Made by a program: the position numbers and the translations under genes | Notes under the pieces: model-generated | What the model saw: only the letters and a program-made list of their open reading frames with translations | Told to the model about the DNA's origin: nothing | Databases searched by the model: none | Assembly (NCBI GenBank): GCA_035550595.1 | Contig: DASZOV010000180.1 | Coordinates: forward strand, 1-24,695 | From: CALFMR01 sp035550595 | GTDB lineage: Bacteria > Acidobacteriota > Vicinamibacteria > Vicinamibacterales > SCN-69-37 | Length of the DNA: 24,695 nucleotides | Direction: 5' to 3' | Shown here: positions 8,022 to 16,708 of the stretch, piece by piece | Position numbering within the stretch: position 1 is the first letter of the stretch | Layout: each line of letters opens with the position of its first letter

Positions 8022-9244
8022 GAGCGTTCCTCCGCGAGGTTTCGCAACCAACCATCGAGCCGTCCAACGAGCGTGTCGCGATCGAAGTGGCGCAGGGCGT
8101 AATCGCGGCCACGCTGCCCCATCACGCCACGCGCGGCGGCGCTGGCGTCACGCAGCGCACGAGCACCGGCCGCGAGCTCGGTGGCATTCTCGGGATCGAC
8201 GACCGGACCCGCGCCCGACTCCAGGATGACACGTGCGCCTTCGCCTTCGAGCGCGGCGAGAATGGGCCGTCCCATCGCGAGCGCCGACTGCACCTTGGCG
8301 GGAATCGTCGGCGCGAAACCGCCGCCGCGCCGAAGGCTGATGAGCAGCGCATCGGCGAGCGACAGGTATCGGGGCATTGCCTCGTTCGGCCGCCAGCCGA
8401 GAAAGCGGATCGCATCGCCGAGACCACGCCGCGCCGTTTCTCCCTCGAGCCGCTGGCGGTCGTTGCCGTCGCCGATGAACGCCCAATGAATGTCCTCACC
8501 ACGAAGCTCGTCCGCGGCGTCGAGGACGATGCCGAGTCCCTGCGCGGATCCGATGTTGCCCGCGTGGACGATCGTGAAGCCGCTCGGCAGTTCCGCGCGC
8601 TCCGGCGCGTCGGCGGGCACGTCGACGGGTTGATAAATGCCGTCGGCCCAGTTCGGCAGGACTTCGACCGCGCGCACGTCGGGACAGAGCGTCCGAATCG
8701 GGTCGACGAACCCCGGCGACTGCGCGAGCACCAGATCGCAGTGTCGATAGATCCAGCGGCACAACCATCCCGCAGCGCGCAGCAGGCGCGTGGATTGCAC
8801 GGCGCCGGTCGCGCTCAGATTCTCCGGCCAGAGATCTTGGACCCAGAGCGCGAGCGGTGTCCGCCACCGCCGCCGCAGCGCGATAGCTGGCAGGCAGACG
8901 GTGATGGGCGAGGGCTCATAGACGAAGATGACATCGGGGCGCCGGTGGATCGACGCGAGGCCAGCGATCGATGCGGACACCACGAACGATAGATAGTTGG
9001 CGACGAGACGGACGCCGCGATGAGGACCACGCGTGATGATGGGCACGCGCAGCACGCCCGCACCGGCATGGCGCTCGCGATATGGCCCACGCCACGTATA
9101 GCCCGGAAACAGGCGTCCCGCCGGGTAGTTGGGCATCGCGGTGAGCACTCGAACCTCGTGCCCGCGCTCGGTCCACGCACGAACGAGGTCGTTGATGCGA
9201 AAGGACTCCGGCCAGAAGTAGGTCGTGACGAGCTGGATGGTCAC
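8018..9244 (-). CDS. wbuB: WbuB-like GT4 glycosyltransferase
   Basis: 408 residues from GTG 9244, which overlaps the stop of the epimerase gene by 4 bp. The start TIQLVTTYFWPESF, then VLTAMPNYPAG, LWVQDLWPENL and the C-terminal HAGNIGSAQGL, FAPTIPAKVQSALAMGRP and EGEGA stretches are those of WbuB-type family 4 retaining glycosyltransferases. WbuB homologues accompany fnlABC-type genes and are assigned to transfer of L-FucNAc or a related deoxy-L-HexNAc onto the lipid-linked acceptor on the cytoplasmic face. Here it immediately precedes the RmlD-like, FnlA and FnlC genes, so the sugar donor made by those enzymes is its likely substrate. The linkage cannot be told from sequence. Confidence 0.9.
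   Translation of the reverse strand: MTIQLVTTYFWPESFRINDLVRAWTERGHEVRVLTAMPNYPAGRLFPGYTWRGPYRERHAGAGVLRVPIITRGPHRGVRLVANYLSFVVSASIAGLASIHRRPDVIFVYEPSPITVCLPAIALRRRWRTPLALWVQDLWPENLSATGAVQSTRLLRAAGWLCRWIYRHCDLVLAQSPGFVDPIRTLCPDVRAVEVLPNWADGIYQPVDVPADAPERAELPSGFTIVHAGNIGSAQGLGIVLDAADELRGEDIHWAFIGDGNDRQRLEGETARRGLGDAIRFLGWRPNEAMPRYLSLADALLISLRRGGGFAPTIPAKVQSALAMGRPILAALEGEGARVILESGAGPVVDPENATELAAGARALRDASAAARGVMGQRGRDYALRHFDRDTLVGRLDGWLRNLAEERS
8029..8033 (-). promoter_or_regulatory. Ribosome binding site deciding the RmlD-like start
   Basis: GGAGG on the minus strand, 7 nt before GTG 8021, inside the end of the upstream glycosyltransferase gene. It supports GTG 8021 over the longer open frame starting at 8051. 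Confidence 0.65.
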
Positions 9245-10281
9245 GAGGATCGATGGCCAGCCAAGGACGTCCCACGGAGTTCGTCCCGTCGTCGCACGGG
9301 CGAGGACGCCGCCGCGGCCAGACGGTCGCGCCCGCCCGTCACAAGGGCTCTTCGGCACCACGTCATGTATCCGGACAGGCCGACGTCGAGCGTCACGCTC
9401 GCCTCGTAGCCGAATGCGACCCGCGCGGCGGAGATATCCGCCAGACTGTGGCGCACGTCACCGTTGCGTGGATCGACGTGGACGATTTCGACCGCTCGGC
9501 CGGAGGTGGCTGCGACCAGATCGGCGAGGCGGTTGATGGTGACACGCACGCCGCTCGCGACGTTGAACGCGCCGGATACGCCCGGCGCCCGCGCGGCTGC
9601 GAGATTGGCAGCGGCCACGTCGCGCACGTTGACGAAATCGCGCGTCTGTTCGCCGTCGCCGAAGATCGTAATCGGCTCGCCGCGGAGCGCACGGTGCGCG
9701 AAGATCGGAATGACGTTGCCGTACGCGTCGTAGCGCTGATGCGGACCGTAAACGTTGAAGTAGCGGAGCGCGACGCAGTCGATCGGATAGAGCTTCGCGT
9801 AGGCGAGACACAGCTTCTCGCCTCCGAGCTTGCTGGCGCCGTACGGCGTGTCCGGTTCGAGCGGATGATCCTCGCGAATCGGCAGTGTCTTCAGTTCACC
9901 GAAAATCGCCGCCGACGAGGAGTAAATCACCTTGTCGATCCCGGCATGGCGGGCCGCTTCGAGCACGTTCAGCGTGCCGAGCACGTTGATCTGCGAGTCC
10001 GCGACCGGATGATCGATCGACCGCCTGTTGCCGACCGACGCGGCGAGATGGAACACCGTGTCGCATCCTTCGATCGCGGATCGCACAGTGCCGGCATCGC
10101 GAACGTCTCCCTCGACGAACGTCACGTGCTGCCGCTCGAGATTTTCGCGATCGCCGGACGACAGATCATCGAGGACGACGACGTCGGCCCCCGTCTCTTT
10201 TTGGACGAGGTGAGTCAAGTTGGATCCGATGAATCCAGCACCACCGGTAATGAGGACGCGCTTCAAGGTACGGACGGGCAT
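9241..10281 (-). CDS. GalE-like NAD-dependent UDP-sugar 4-epimerase/dehydratase
   Basis: 346 residues from ATG 10281. GGAGFIGS at residues 13-20 binds NAD; SSSAAIFG at 121-128 and Tyr147-Gly-Ala-Ser-Lys151 form the SDR catalytic set. RYFNVYGPHQ, the DG(E)QTRDFVNV stretch and the C-terminal substrate domain match extended SDRs of the GalE/WbpP type. Candidate reactions are UDP-GlcNAc/UDP-GalNAc or UDP-Glc/UDP-Gal epimerisation; sequence alone does not decide. After residue ~315 the tail becomes Arg/Ser/Ala-rich and is probably unstructured. No clear ribosome binding site precedes the ATG. It may open a second transcription unit, because 142 bp separate it from the previous gene and a promoter-like element lies there. 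Confidence 0.9.
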   Translation of the reverse strand: MPVRTLKRVLITGGAGFIGSNLTHLVQKETGADVVVLDDLSSGDRENLERQHVTFVEGDVRDAGTVRSAIEGCDTVFHLAASVGNRRSIDHPVADSQINVLGTLNVLEAARHAGIDKVIYSSSAAIFGELKTLPIREDHPLEPDTPYGASKLGGEKLCLAYAKLYPIDCVALRYFNVYGPHQRYDAYGNVIPIFAHRALRGEPITIFGDGEQTRDFVNVRDVAAANLAAARAPGVSGAFNVASGVRVTINRLADLVAATSGRAVEIVHVDPRNGDVRHSLADISAARVAFGYEASVTLDVGLSGYMTWCRRALVTGGRDRLAAAASSPVRRRDELRGTSLAGHRSS

Positions 10282-10354
10282 GATAAGAGGCTCGCCGCAC
10301 GAACGCGGGAAGGGATTACCGCGAACGGCAATCGCGGGGTGCCGCGGCGCGCCG

Positions 10355-10384
10355 ATCTTCCGTGGTTTCGACGAACCCTGTCAA
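10355..10384 (-). promoter_or_regulatory. Possible internal sigma70-type promoter of the second half of the polysaccharide operon
   Basis: On the minus strand, TTGACA (10379-10384) is followed after 18 nt by GAAGAT (10355-10360). The -35 is perfect and the -10 weak (three of six matches). It lies in the 142-bp gap (10282-10423) between a GT4 gene and the GalE-like gene. That is one of the few real gaps in the array, and I see nothing else in it. Confidence 0.35.
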
Positions 10385-10423
10385 CCGTTCTGCCGGCGGC
10401 GCGCGCTCGACGTGCGCTATCCG

Positions 10424-11557
10424 TCATCGCCCACTCGCGGCTCGCACGACGCGCTCGAACAGATCCCGGTACAGCCGGGCCACGCTCGTCCACGCATACG
10501 TGGCCATGGCGTGTTGCCGCCACGCCTCGCCTGCACGCGCCAGTGCCGACGGATCGGCAACAGCGCGTTCGATACCCGCAGCCAGTGCCTCCCTCGTCGC
10601 GGGAACGATCCATCCCCCACCCGACGACTCGACGTCCGGCACGCCGCACGCGTCCGAGATCAACACCGGTCGGCCGAACGATGCCGCCTCGAGCACGACG
10701 ATCGACATCGCTTCCATGCGCGAAGGCACAACGAGCAAATCCGCCGCAGCGAGGGCGTCGCCCTTCGCCTCGGCGTCGAGGAATCCGGTGAAGTGCACGC
10801 GCGATTCCATGCCGGCGCGATGCACGGCGTCCTGTAGCGCCGCCTGCTGGCCATCATCCGGACCGGCGAGAACGAGATGCCAGCGCGGCAGCGCGTCCGC
10901 GAGGCCGATGAACGCGTCGACGAGGAGATCGGGCCCCTTGATCGGCGCCAGACGCCCGAGGAACAACAGAAATGGCGCATCGCCAAGGCCATGCGCCGCC
11001 CGAAATCTTCGCGCATCGCCGCCGGCTGGCTCCGGAATGCCGTTGGGAATGACCGTGACGCGCTCGGAAGGCACGCCATATGGGGCGAACTGTCGTATTT
11101 CTTCTGGCGTCACGGCCACGTGCGCCGCAGCGTGCGCGACGATGCGCCGCCCGTATGCGGCGTGATACATCGTCTTGAGAGCAATCGAGCGGCCCATGAT
11201 CGGCAGCGCACCAGCCGGCGACACGACGTAGGGCGTACGCGTCTGCCGTGCTGCGCGATAGGCCGCGACGTTGAGCGGCGTCCAGTGGTTGACTAACAGC
11301 ACGACGTCGGCCGCTGTGACAGCGCGACGCAGCGCGCGGAACCCCGACACCGGCATGCGGAAGCGGCCGCCGATCGCCGGCAGACCCAACACGTCGACGC
11401 CGTCGAGACGCGCGGGCGGTCCGCCGATGCCCGTCGTCGTGGCGATCCGGCATTCCACGCCGATGTCGCGCAGGGCGCGAGCCGCCTGCCGCGTCCTGGC
11501 CGCCGTGCCGCCACCACGCGCGAGGTCGATGGTCATGTTGACCATGAGCACCGTCAT
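10424..11557 (-). CDS. GT4 family glycosyltransferase
   Basis: 377 residues from ATG 11557, overlapping the stop of the upstream SDR gene (ATGA), with GAGG about 8 nt before it. The longer open frame upstream is Arg-rich shadow of that SDR gene. The N-terminal domain starts TVLMVNMTIDLARGGG. The C-terminal half has FLGRLAPIKGPDLLVDAF, VHFTGFLDAE and VPSRMEAMSIVVLEA, the last giving the E-x7-E motif of retaining GT4 enzymes. It should add one sugar of the repeat unit on undecaprenyl diphosphate at the cytoplasmic side. Donor and acceptor are unknown. Confidence 0.9.
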   Translation of the reverse strand: MTVLMVNMTIDLARGGGTAARTRQAARALRDIGVECRIATTTGIGGPPARLDGVDVLGLPAIGGRFRMPVSGFRALRRAVTAADVVLLVNHWTPLNVAAYRAARQTRTPYVVSPAGALPIMGRSIALKTMYHAAYGRRIVAHAAAHVAVTPEEIRQFAPYGVPSERVTVIPNGIPEPAGGDARRFRAAHGLGDAPFLLFLGRLAPIKGPDLLVDAFIGLADALPRWHLVLAGPDDGQQAALQDAVHRAGMESRVHFTGFLDAEAKGDALAAADLLVVPSRMEAMSIVVLEAASFGRPVLISDACGVPDVESSGGGWIVPATREALAAGIERAVADPSALARAGEAWRQHAMATYAWTSVARLYRDLFERVVRAASGR

Positions 11558-12504
11558 CTGGTGGCCTCGACGACGATGCCGCGTGCCGCGGACGCGGCGG
11601 CCTTCGCGTAGCGCGCAAGCGCCTCGGGAAACGTGACGGGCGCGACGAACCCGGCCGCCGTGAGCCGCGCCGCACTGAATCGCACATCGACGGGTAGCGT
11701 CCGGCGTCCGGTCATGCGCTGCGCCATCGACAAGAGTACGCGGGGCAGCGGCACGACCGGCAGCGCATGCGCGCGCGACGGCAACGCGTGACGGATGGCG
11801 CACTCGACCCCGCGAAAATCGTTGCCCTCGGCGTCATCGTCCGAGACGATCCAGACCGGCGCGGCGCGTTCACAACGGGATGCGGCAAACAGGACCGCCG
11901 CGGCGACCGTCTCGACCGGAACGAGATTCATCGGGCGCCGTCCGAAGAGACAGGCACGCGCATAGTTTTCGATCGTCGGACGCGAACGAAGATCGGCGAC
12001 GAGCTTGCGAAGATTGGCGCCGCCATCGCCGAACACAGCCGTGGGCCGAAGGATGACGAGCGGACACACGCCGCTGAGTCGCGCGGCGAGCCGCCGTTCA
12101 ATTTCGAGTTTCGTGCGTTGATAGGTGGTGACGGGCCGGCAGGGCGTGTCCTCGTCAACGCGGCGCGGCGCGCGCGGGCCGACGACGACCGCCGTGCTGA
12201 GATGGACGAGCCCGGCTGCCCGCGTCCTCGTCGCGAGATCCACCACGGCTTCCGCGAGCGCGAGGTTCTCGGCCGCGGACGCCGATGGCCCGTACGCCGC
12301 GTTGACGATGACGGCTCCTGGCGGCAGTGTCGCCACGAGCGCGGCGACGTCGCAGATGTCGCCTTGAACCGCGACAATCGGCGCCACTTCCTCGCGGCCG
12401 CGGCGGCCGACGGCGACAATCGGCGCGGCCCAGTCGGTCCGGGCGCGCGTGAGCACGTGGCGCCCGACGAAACCCGTGGCGCCGAGGACGACGAGCGGAC
12501 TCAC
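11554..12504 (-). CDS. NAD-dependent epimerase/dehydratase (SDR), possible UDP-4-keto-6-deoxy-HexNAc reductase
   Basis: 316 residues from GTG 12504, overlapping the upstream stop (GTGA), with GAGG about 7 nt before it. GATGFVG lies at residues 8-14, STAVVVG near 103-109 and Tyr128-x3-Lys132 (YQRTK) supplies the catalytic pair. ILRPTAVFGDGG and NLVPVETVAAAV fit sugar-nucleotide SDRs. Small SDRs of this kind encoded with a WbpM-type dehydratase and a WbpL/WecA-type transferase (WbpV, WreQ) reduce the 4-keto intermediate to UDP-D-QuiNAc. That role would fit here but is inference from context. A plain epimerase is the alternative. Confidence 0.85.
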   Translation of the reverse strand: MSPLVVLGATGFVGRHVLTRARTDWAAPIVAVGRRGREEVAPIVAVQGDICDVAALVATLPPGAVIVNAAYGPSASAAENLALAEAVVDLATRTRAAGLVHLSTAVVVGPRAPRRVDEDTPCRPVTTYQRTKLEIERRLAARLSGVCPLVILRPTAVFGDGGANLRKLVADLRSRPTIENYARACLFGRRPMNLVPVETVAAAVLFAASRCERAAPVWIVSDDDAEGNDFRGVECAIRHALPSRAHALPVVPLPRVLLSMAQRMTGRRTLPVDVRFSAARLTAAGFVAPVTFPEALARYAKAAASAARGIVVEATR

Positions 12505-13730
12505 CCGGGGACCTCGGCGGCGCGAGGGCTCTCCGCCTTGACGTACTGGCGAATCGCCGGTCCCTGCGCTTCCCATGTACGGTGTTCGAGCATGAACCGC
12601 CACGCGCGGCGCCCGCGCTCACGCCGCTCGTCGGGTGGAATGCGCGCGATGGCGGCAATCGCGTCGGCAACGGCCCGAGGCGTTTCCTCCGACAGGAAAT
12701 ACGGCAGCGACCCGAACTCGGAGACGATGTCGGGCGACCTCGTGGAGAGGACCGGCACGCCGCTCGCGAGCAGCTCCATGAGCTTCGACGGAAAGAAGTA
12801 GTGCGTGTCGATCGCCTGTGTCAGTCGAACGTTGAGCAGGAGATCGGCCGAACGATACAAGTCGATGAGCGCGCCGAAACCGAGCTCGCCGACATAGGTA
12901 ATCCTCGGATCTCCGGCCGCCGCCCGCGTGACGCGGTCGACGGCCGACCCCTTGCCCGCCACGATCAGCGCGACATCGTCACCGAGATCGTCGAACGCCT
13001 GCAGCACGACATCGACGCCGTTGTACGGCTCGAGGCTCCCGGCCAGCACGACGCGGAACGGCTTCTCACCAGACCGTGCCACCGGCGCGGCGGCAAAGCA
13101 TTCACCGAGGATGCCGCCATTGATCTGGCACACGTGTCGGCCGCGCGCCAGTTCGTCGGCAATCGCGCGCGACTGCAGGAGGATCCCGTCGAATCGCGGA
13201 ATGATCTGCCTCTGCAGCCAGTAGTCGAGACGCCAGGCCCACGTGTCGGGGACAATCGCACCGGGCTTGCAGACGTCCGCGAGTGAAACGAATGCCCGGC
13301 TCCCCGTGAGCCTCGCCGCGAACAAGAGGAAAATGCCGGGCGGCATCGTCAGGTTGAAACAGTGAATGATGCGCGGCTGCTTCCGATGGCGCCACGCCCA
13401 TCCGATCAGCGTCCCGACGGTGACCAGACCGGCCGTGATGGCCTTGAGCGGATGCACGTTGACGAACGGCAGGAATCGGACGATGCGCCCGTCCTCGACA
13501 CCGACGTGCCCTCGGCGTCCAAACAGCCGCGCACTGCGCGGAAACGCCGGCAGCGGCTCGATGCTGTAGATCGTCGACGGCGCCAAGCCCGCCGCCGACC
13601 AGGCGCGCGCCAGCCCGCGTTGATACATTTGACCGGCACGATTGAACGCCGAGCCATGGAACACCGGCAGGTCGGGAACCCAGGCGCCCACGAAGACCAC
13701 GGCCGGCTCGACGCGCTCGGCGCCATCCAT
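12501..13730 (-). CDS. GT4 family glycosyltransferase
   Basis: 409 residues from ATG 13730; a GTG two codons earlier (13736) overlaps the Wzy-like stop as GTGA, the pattern used elsewhere in this array, and is equally possible. The N-terminal domain has VVFVGAWVPDLPVFHGSAFN. The C-terminal Rossmann half has VVLAGSLEPYNGVDVVLQAF, ALIVAGKG, ITYVGELGF and FFPSKLMELLASGVPVL, typical of GT4. A hydrophobic stretch around residue 105 (AGLVTVGTLIGWAW) could be a membrane-associating helix. It lies directly after the polymerase gene. Sugar specificity is unknown. Confidence 0.88.
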   Translation of the reverse strand: MDGAERVEPAVVFVGAWVPDLPVFHGSAFNRAGQMYQRGLARAWSAAGLAPSTIYSIEPLPAFPRSARLFGRRGHVGVEDGRIVRFLPFVNVHPLKAITAGLVTVGTLIGWAWRHRKQPRIIHCFNLTMPPGIFLLFAARLTGSRAFVSLADVCKPGAIVPDTWAWRLDYWLQRQIIPRFDGILLQSRAIADELARGRHVCQINGGILGECFAAAPVARSGEKPFRVVLAGSLEPYNGVDVVLQAFDDLGDDVALIVAGKGSAVDRVTRAAAGDPRITYVGELGFGALIDLYRSADLLLNVRLTQAIDTHYFFPSKLMELLASGVPVLSTRSPDIVSEFGSLPYFLSEETPRAVADAIAAIARIPPDERRERGRRAWRFMLEHRTWEAQGPAIRQYVKAESPRAAEVPG

Positions 13731-13732
13731 GG

Positions 13733-15127
13733 TCACGAACGCGTCGCGGCATCGACGGCGGCCGCTCGCCGGCTCGTCAACAGCCACACGGCCAGGAGTC
13801 CCCAGAACGCGGTGACGCCCTCACCACTGTGCATGACTCGATTGTGCGCGGGAACGTAATACAGAAGGATGAGGATCTGGCCGAAAAAGGCCACGGCCGC
13901 GACATTCCCGCCTCCGAGGACATCGACCCAGACGCGCGCGACGAGATAGCCGATGAGGAACATCACGACCACGGTTCCGGGAAACCCGACGTCGGACGCG
14001 ATCCAAGGATAAATCGTCGCCCAGTAGACCTCGGCGTTCCAGCCATGCGCCTCGATGCGGACGGGATAGGGCATCTCGAGAATCTGCGGGGCATGAAGGA
14101 GGCGCGCCGCCTGCCGTTGGAGGAATACCGAGTTGCCGATGCCGAACATCGGCACGAAGGGCTCTTGGAGACTCAGGTAGACCGCGAAATAGCCCTGCGT
14201 CAAATAACTGATGAGGCCGTCGACGCCGACGCGCGCCGCCGACGGTGGCAACCGTCGCGTTGCCGACGTCGCCGGCGTGCGGCCGGACGCTGGTACGGCT
14301 GTCGACGGCCCTTCAAGCGTCGCGCCGACGTTCGGCAGCACGCCGATGCGGACATATGACCCCTTGCGAGCCATCATCGTCGCGGCGAACAACGAAGCGA
14401 ACAGCGCGATCGACAGGACCATCACGCAGCCACTCGCGATCCACCCGCGCCAGGAGAGTCGCTGCACACCCGACAGATGGCCCGCAACGACGAACCACGG
14501 AAAGAGGACCATCCAATGGGCCGCGCCGGCATTGGCGCCGATCGATACGTACAAGACGATCGTGCCGACGACCGACAGCGCGAAGACGATGCGCGTCAAG
14601 GGCCTCAGGCGTTGCCAAAAGAACACGCCGAGAGGAATGGCCGTCGCAAGAAGCGGGGCGACGAGGATGCGGACGTAATTGACGTAAGGCGTCGTGCGAT
14701 CCCGCAGCGCAAGGCTCTGGGTGTACACCGTCCCGAGATCGCTCAACGCGGCACCCGGCCGCGGGATCCAGTGACCACTGTCGAGCCATGACGTCGGAAA
14801 AAGAAGCAGCAACTCGCACGCTGCCGCGACGAGTACGACCGTGCCCACGCGAACGGCCGGCGCGGTCGTCGACCGACGCCGAGTGCCGGCGAGGTACCCG
14901 ACCGCAAACGCGATGTTGACCGCGACGAGGAACGCAATGAGCCGGCCCTCGCCAGCACCAATCGGATAATCCCAAGGCCCCCAGAAGAACAACAGCTCCG
15001 TCAGAATCCAGTACGCGAGAAACGCGCCGCCTGGCAGAAGACGCGTCGCCTGAATCCGCGCACCGGCCCGCGATCCCGCGGTGACGACCGCCGCGTCCGG
15101 GACCGTAGAGTCTAGGATCGGATCCAT
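13733..15127 (-). CDS. Wzy-like O-antigen/oligosaccharide repeat-unit polymerase
   Basis: 464 residues from ATG 15127, overlapping the flippase gene end by 16 bp. About ten to twelve hydrophobic segments alternate with short polar loops. One long polar loop (about residues 265-335, Pro/Ala/Thr-rich) precedes YFAVYLSLQEPF and GIGNSVFLQ. Wzy proteins have little sequence conservation, so the call rests on topology, length and the neighbouring Wzx-like and WecA-like genes. It would polymerise undecaprenyl-linked repeat units on the periplasmic face. An O-antigen ligase is the main alternative. Confidence 0.75.
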   Translation of the reverse strand: MDPILDSTVPDAAVVTAGSRAGARIQATRLLPGGAFLAYWILTELLFFWGPWDYPIGAGEGRLIAFLVAVNIAFAVGYLAGTRRRSTTAPAVRVGTVVLVAAACELLLLFPTSWLDSGHWIPRPGAALSDLGTVYTQSLALRDRTTPYVNYVRILVAPLLATAIPLGVFFWQRLRPLTRIVFALSVVGTIVLYVSIGANAGAAHWMVLFPWFVVAGHLSGVQRLSWRGWIASGCVMVLSIALFASLFAATMMARKGSYVRIGVLPNVGATLEGPSTAVPASGRTPATSATRRLPPSAARVGVDGLISYLTQGYFAVYLSLQEPFVPMFGIGNSVFLQRQAARLLHAPQILEMPYPVRIEAHGWNAEVYWATIYPWIASDVGFPGTVVVMFLIGYLVARVWVDVLGGGNVAAVAFFGQILILLYYVPAHNRVMHSGEGVTAFWGLLAVWLLTSRRAAAVDAATRS

Positions 15128-16611
15128 CGCAAGAGCGCTACCCCTTCTTCGGATGCGGCCGGCTGTGCGGCCCACAACACGAACGCACCGGCCACGCCCA
15201 CTGCCGCGCCCGCGCCGAAAAACGTGAGCCACGACAACGGCAGCGCGGACAGACCGACGATGATCCCGACCGCCAACACGACGACCGGAGCGACGTCGCT
15301 CACGGCCCGGCGCGTGAAGGCACCGCTGCGTCCGGGCGGCAACGTCCGACCGAGCCGCCGCAGGTTGACCAACAACCCTACCGCGCTGACCACTGCCGTC
15401 GACAGCGGCGCGCCGATGAGGCCAAACACCTGTAACCCTACCGCAATGCCCGCTGCGCGCGCCGCGGCCTCAGCGGCGAGCAGCCAGGATCCCTGCCGTA
15501 CCTGTCCGGCCGCCCGGAGCAGATAGTTCGCCAGGAACGACTGGCCGCCGATGACCATCTGCGCGACGAACGCGGCCGTCAACCAGACGCCGCCGAATTG
15601 CGCCGGGCCGAAGAGCAGCGTCACGAACGGACGGTTCACGGCAATCGCGATGGCGCCGGCGAGCGAGGCCAGGGCCAGTCGAATCCACAGCATCTCGTGC
15701 AGCACGACGCGCGCGCGATGCCGGTCGGCCGCCGCGACGAGGTGCGCAAAGCCGCCGTTGACGGCGAACGCGATCGAATCGAGCAGGTTGCGCAAGCCGT
15801 CGATCGCGCGCCGCGTCAGCGCGTAGACGGCCGCGGCCACGGGCCCGAACACGGTCGTCACGAGGACGATCTCGCTGTTGGTCGCGAGCACGTAGCCAAC
15901 GCTGCCCGCGACCATCGACGGCGCAAGGCCGCCGATCTCGCGCGCGGTCGCCATCGAGGGCGCCGCGCGCCAGAGCGCTCGATCGCCCTGTCGCGAGAAC
16001 GCGAAGCCGCCCGCAAATGCGATGGCGCCGCGCACGGCGAGCCCTGAGGCGAGCGCCCACAATCTCCAGCCCGCCAGGATGAGCACGACCGAGGTGACCA
16101 GTCCCGCCAACGCGCCAGCCGCCTGCGACGCGCTCGTGATCTCCGTGCGTTGGACGCCGCGGGCGATGCCCACGAAGCCATTCGCGCAGAGCAGGAGCGC
16201 GCTGGCCGCGGCCCCCACGCGGAAACACGCGATGAACGTCGGCACGTCGGCCGACTCGACCTGCGCCCAGCGCGCGACCAGTGGCGCGGCCGCGATCCCG
16301 ATCGCGGCGAGCAGACCGCCGATGGCCGACACGAGGACGAGCCCGGTGATCGCCCAGCGCGCGGCCTCCGTCCGATCGCCGCGTCCGATGGCCGCGCCAA
16401 CGCGCTGTGTCAACAGATTGGGGATGCCGGCGTCGAGCGACTGGATCCAAAGAAGCAGCTCGGACGCCCCTAGCCACGCGCCGTACAGATGTGTGCCGAG
16501 CGCCCGGAGGCACAGCGGGATGAGCACGACCGCCTGTGCGATCGTGATCGTCACCGTGAGGCTGGTGCCCGCGAGCGTCGCGAGCGCCGCGCGGCGTCGG
16601 CTCTCACCCAT
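15112..16611 (-). CDS. Wzx-like lipid-linked oligosaccharide flippase (MATE/MOP superfamily)
   Basis: 499 residues from ATG 16611, ending at TAG 15112-15114. The open frame runs 103 codons further upstream, but that part is Arg/Ser-rich and non-membrane and covers the 97-bp gap plus the end of the previous gene, so I exclude it. Twelve or more hydrophobic helices span the protein (for example TVTITIAQAVVLIPLCL and FGLIGAPLSTAVVSAVGLLV), the usual size and topology of polysaccharide export flippases. It should move the completed repeat unit across the inner membrane. I see no ribosome binding site before the ATG. The gap at 16612-16708 holds nothing I can name. Confidence 0.88.
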   Translation of the reverse strand: MGESRRRAALATLAGTSLTVTITIAQAVVLIPLCLRALGTHLYGAWLGASELLLWIQSLDAGIPNLLTQRVGAAIGRGDRTEAARWAITGLVLVSAIGGLLAAIGIAAAPLVARWAQVESADVPTFIACFRVGAAASALLLCANGFVGIARGVQRTEITSASQAAGALAGLVTSVVLILAGWRLWALASGLAVRGAIAFAGGFAFSRQGDRALWRAAPSMATAREIGGLAPSMVAGSVGYVLATNSEIVLVTTVFGPVAAAVYALTRRAIDGLRNLLDSIAFAVNGGFAHLVAAADRHRARVVLHEMLWIRLALASLAGAIAIAVNRPFVTLLFGPAQFGGVWLTAAFVAQMVIGGQSFLANYLLRAAGQVRQGSWLLAAEAAARAAGIAVGLQVFGLIGAPLSTAVVSAVGLLVNLRRLGRTLPPGRSGAFTRRAVSDVAPVVVLAVGIIVGLSALPLSWLTFFGAGAAVGVAGAFVLWAAQPAASEEGVALLRWIRS

Positions 16612-16708
16612 CGTGAACCATCGTGACTGAAACGGGGCCGTTCGGCGACCGCTCCGGGAGAGGAGAAGCGGCGTGTGAATCCGACCGGCGCCCCATACTA
16701 CAACGCGT

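Noticed and set aside
9253..10791. 512-codon plus-strand open frame
   Set aside because: It lies opposite the GalE-like gene and the following GT gene, has no recognisable motif and runs across a promoter-like gap.
11558..11803. N-terminal extension of the GT4 frame
   Set aside because: It lies inside the SDR gene and is Arg/Ala-rich; the GT4 fold starts at ATG 11557 with an ATGA overlap.
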